From NCBI GenBank assembly GCA_019925105.1, contig JAHGAU010000008.1, forward strand, positions 1,798,001 through 1,862,000: a stretch of DNA of 64,000 nt. The letters are read 5' to 3'. The DNA is from Niebla homalea (Eukaryota; Ascomycota; Lecanoromycetes; Lecanorales; Ramalinaceae). Position 1 is the first letter of the stretch. Every line of letters begins with the position of its first letter. The notes below the pieces were generated by a model. That model had not been told where the DNA came from. It ran no database searches and saw only the letters and a list, made by a program, of their open reading frames with translations. Below, piece by piece: positions 62,795-64,000 of the stretch. Made by a program: the position numbers and the translations under genes.

Positions 62795-64000
62795 ATGCGA
62801 CTGCTCAATACATCAACCCATGAACCGGGAATTTTTCGAAAGCAGTATCCCAGAGTATGCAATACTTTCGCATCGTTGGGGCTCCGAGGAAGCCAGCTTC
62901 CAGGATCTCGAGCGAAGCCTACATCAAAAGAATGTGAGTCTGAATTCGCCTCTCCGAGAAAGCAAACATTCTTTCAAAGGTCACAATGGCTTTGCCAAAA
63001 TCAAGGAATGCTGCGCGGTCGCCTTGAAGGACAATTACAAGTGGGTGTGGGTTGACACTTGCTGCATCGACAAGAGGAGTAGCGCTGAGCTTAGTGAAGC
63101 CATCAATTCCATGTACAAATGGTACAAATATGCTGCAGTCTGCTACGCCTACCTGGCCGACGTTGAACTGCAGGTCACTTTGGACATGACTATGCCGCAG
63201 ATTCGGGCGAGCTCATGGTTCACTAGAGGCTGGACATTACGGGAGCTTCTTGCGCCCGGCAGAGTTCAATTCTATGACAAACATTGGGCCTATATCGGAA
63301 ATAGAGATGACATGGCCGATCCAATCTCTGAAATCACGGGTATTGAGACCCAGTATCTCCTGCCCGCTCCGGACTTCCGGGAAGCTATGAAAAAGGCATG
63401 CACCAAAGCACTGGATTGTGGTGGTCACGCTCCATACACAAAATTGGCCACTTCAGGCCGCTGGGAGCCCAGTGTTGCAACGAGAATGAGCTGGGCGTCC
63501 AGACGAAAGACCAGCCGGACAGAGGATATGGCCTACTGCTTACTTGGCCTCTTTCGTGTCAATATGCCGCTCTTGTACGGAGAAGGGATGAAGGCTTTTA
63601 CTAGACTACAGCACGAGATTATAAAACAAAGCAACGATGACTCAATCTTTGCATGGACCGCCGATCAGAACCTTACAGGTATACTCGCTCTCTGGCCATC
63701 CAACTTTATCAACTCTAGATATGTGCATGAGGATGCACCCATTAGGACGGACGCGTCGACGGCCATATGCGATGACGAATCAGGGGTTGGAATTTCCAGT
63801 CACGTTTCGCAAAAGACAACAAATTCAGGCGGGACAAGCGGGTCAAGTAATCCAAGTGATGCTCGACTGTGGCATCTGCGGCCCTCAAGGCTTCAAGAAC
63901 GTCGTGCTGACCCTTTTCCAAATAGGGCACACTGCATGGAGCCGGCAGGATACTTATGAGGTTGAAACAGTAGAGCAGGGTCCATGGCACATCCCACAAC
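62795..64000 (+). pseudogene. Second HET-domain gene, frame-shifted, runs off the window
   Basis: The ATG at 62795 gives MRLLNTSTHE, the canonical start of HET-E/HET-D-type HET proteins. The expected continuation REFFESSIPEYAILSHRWG is in another frame, so one base is extra near 62825-62829 (ACCGGG). That second frame carries the domain: KIKECCAVALKDNYKWVWVD, TCCIDKRSSAELSEAINSMY, WFTRGWTLRELLAPGRVQFY, TEDMAYCLLGLFRVNMPLLY and GEGMKAFTRLQHEIIKQS. At about 63745-63765 the sensible reading shifts again to PYAMTNQGLEFPVTFRKRQQ and LDCGICGPQGFKNVVLTLFQ, open to the window edge. As written, a stop at 63957 would truncate it. HET proteins act in fusion incompatibility in model fungi; this copy may be dead or mis-sequenced. 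Confidence 0.72.

Noticed and set aside
1..64000. tRNA, rRNA or other structured RNA genes; transposons with terminal repeats
   Set aside because: I looked for B-box-like GGTTCGAATCC words, paired terminal repeats and reverse-transcriptase or transposase motifs and saw none that held up by eye. Small RNAs cannot be excluded without tools.

Overview
The window looks like nuclear DNA of a filamentous ascomycete (Pezizomycotina). The genes are interrupted by short introns of about 44-95 nt with GTRNGY-type donors and a CTRAY branch site close to the acceptor. The protein families are typical of that group: a fungal rhodopsin-like integral membrane protein, a DUF4470/MYND protein, two HET-domain proteins, a sugar-porter MFS protein, a THEM6-like thioesterase, and F-box or F-box-like proteins. 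The species cannot be told from the sequence.

Layout. 0-13 kb: end of a monocarboxylate-type MFS transporter, an Asn/Asp-rich predicted GPI protein (-), a rhodopsin-like membrane protein (+), an F-box protein (+), a type II membrane glycosyltransferase (+) and a SAM methyltransferase (-). 13.6-17.2 kb: three small genes, two of them secreted, each readable only across one-base frame breaks in G/C runs. 18.2-21.9 kb: a three-exon MYND protein of 1213 residues (-). 22-29 kb: a patch of decayed genes, including inverted copies of a CCCH zinc-finger gene. 29.6-32.6 kb: a two-exon unknown and a five-exon sugar transporter. 33.6-34.3 kb: a broken secreted protein. 36.2-38.7 kb: an intact coiled-coil protein followed by a 7-unit minisatellite and a second, shorter-period degenerate repeat. 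39.5-46.3 kb: two genes riddled with stop codons, a three-exon unknown, and a tandem pair of secreted-protein paralogs, both broken. 46.8-51.9 kb: a THEM6-like protein, a broken Cys-pair protein and a HET protein. 54.2-57.1 kb: an inverted pair of F-box-like paralogs. 57.9-64 kb: a two-exon unknown, an FAD monooxygenase, a decayed lectin-like membrane protein, and a second HET gene that runs off the end of the window.

The genes do not form a recognisable pathway or biosynthetic cluster. The strongest overall pattern is contrast. About ten conserved-family genes, totalling well over 12 kb of coding sequence, have no frame break. About ten short, lineage-restricted genes (secreted, HET, zinc-finger, lectin-like) carry one-base indels or nonsense codons. 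This fits an accessory stretch with gene birth, duplication and decay, but consensus errors in G/C homopolymers are a real alternative for part of it. All exon models were derived by eye from splice motifs and frame continuity; no homology search was run.
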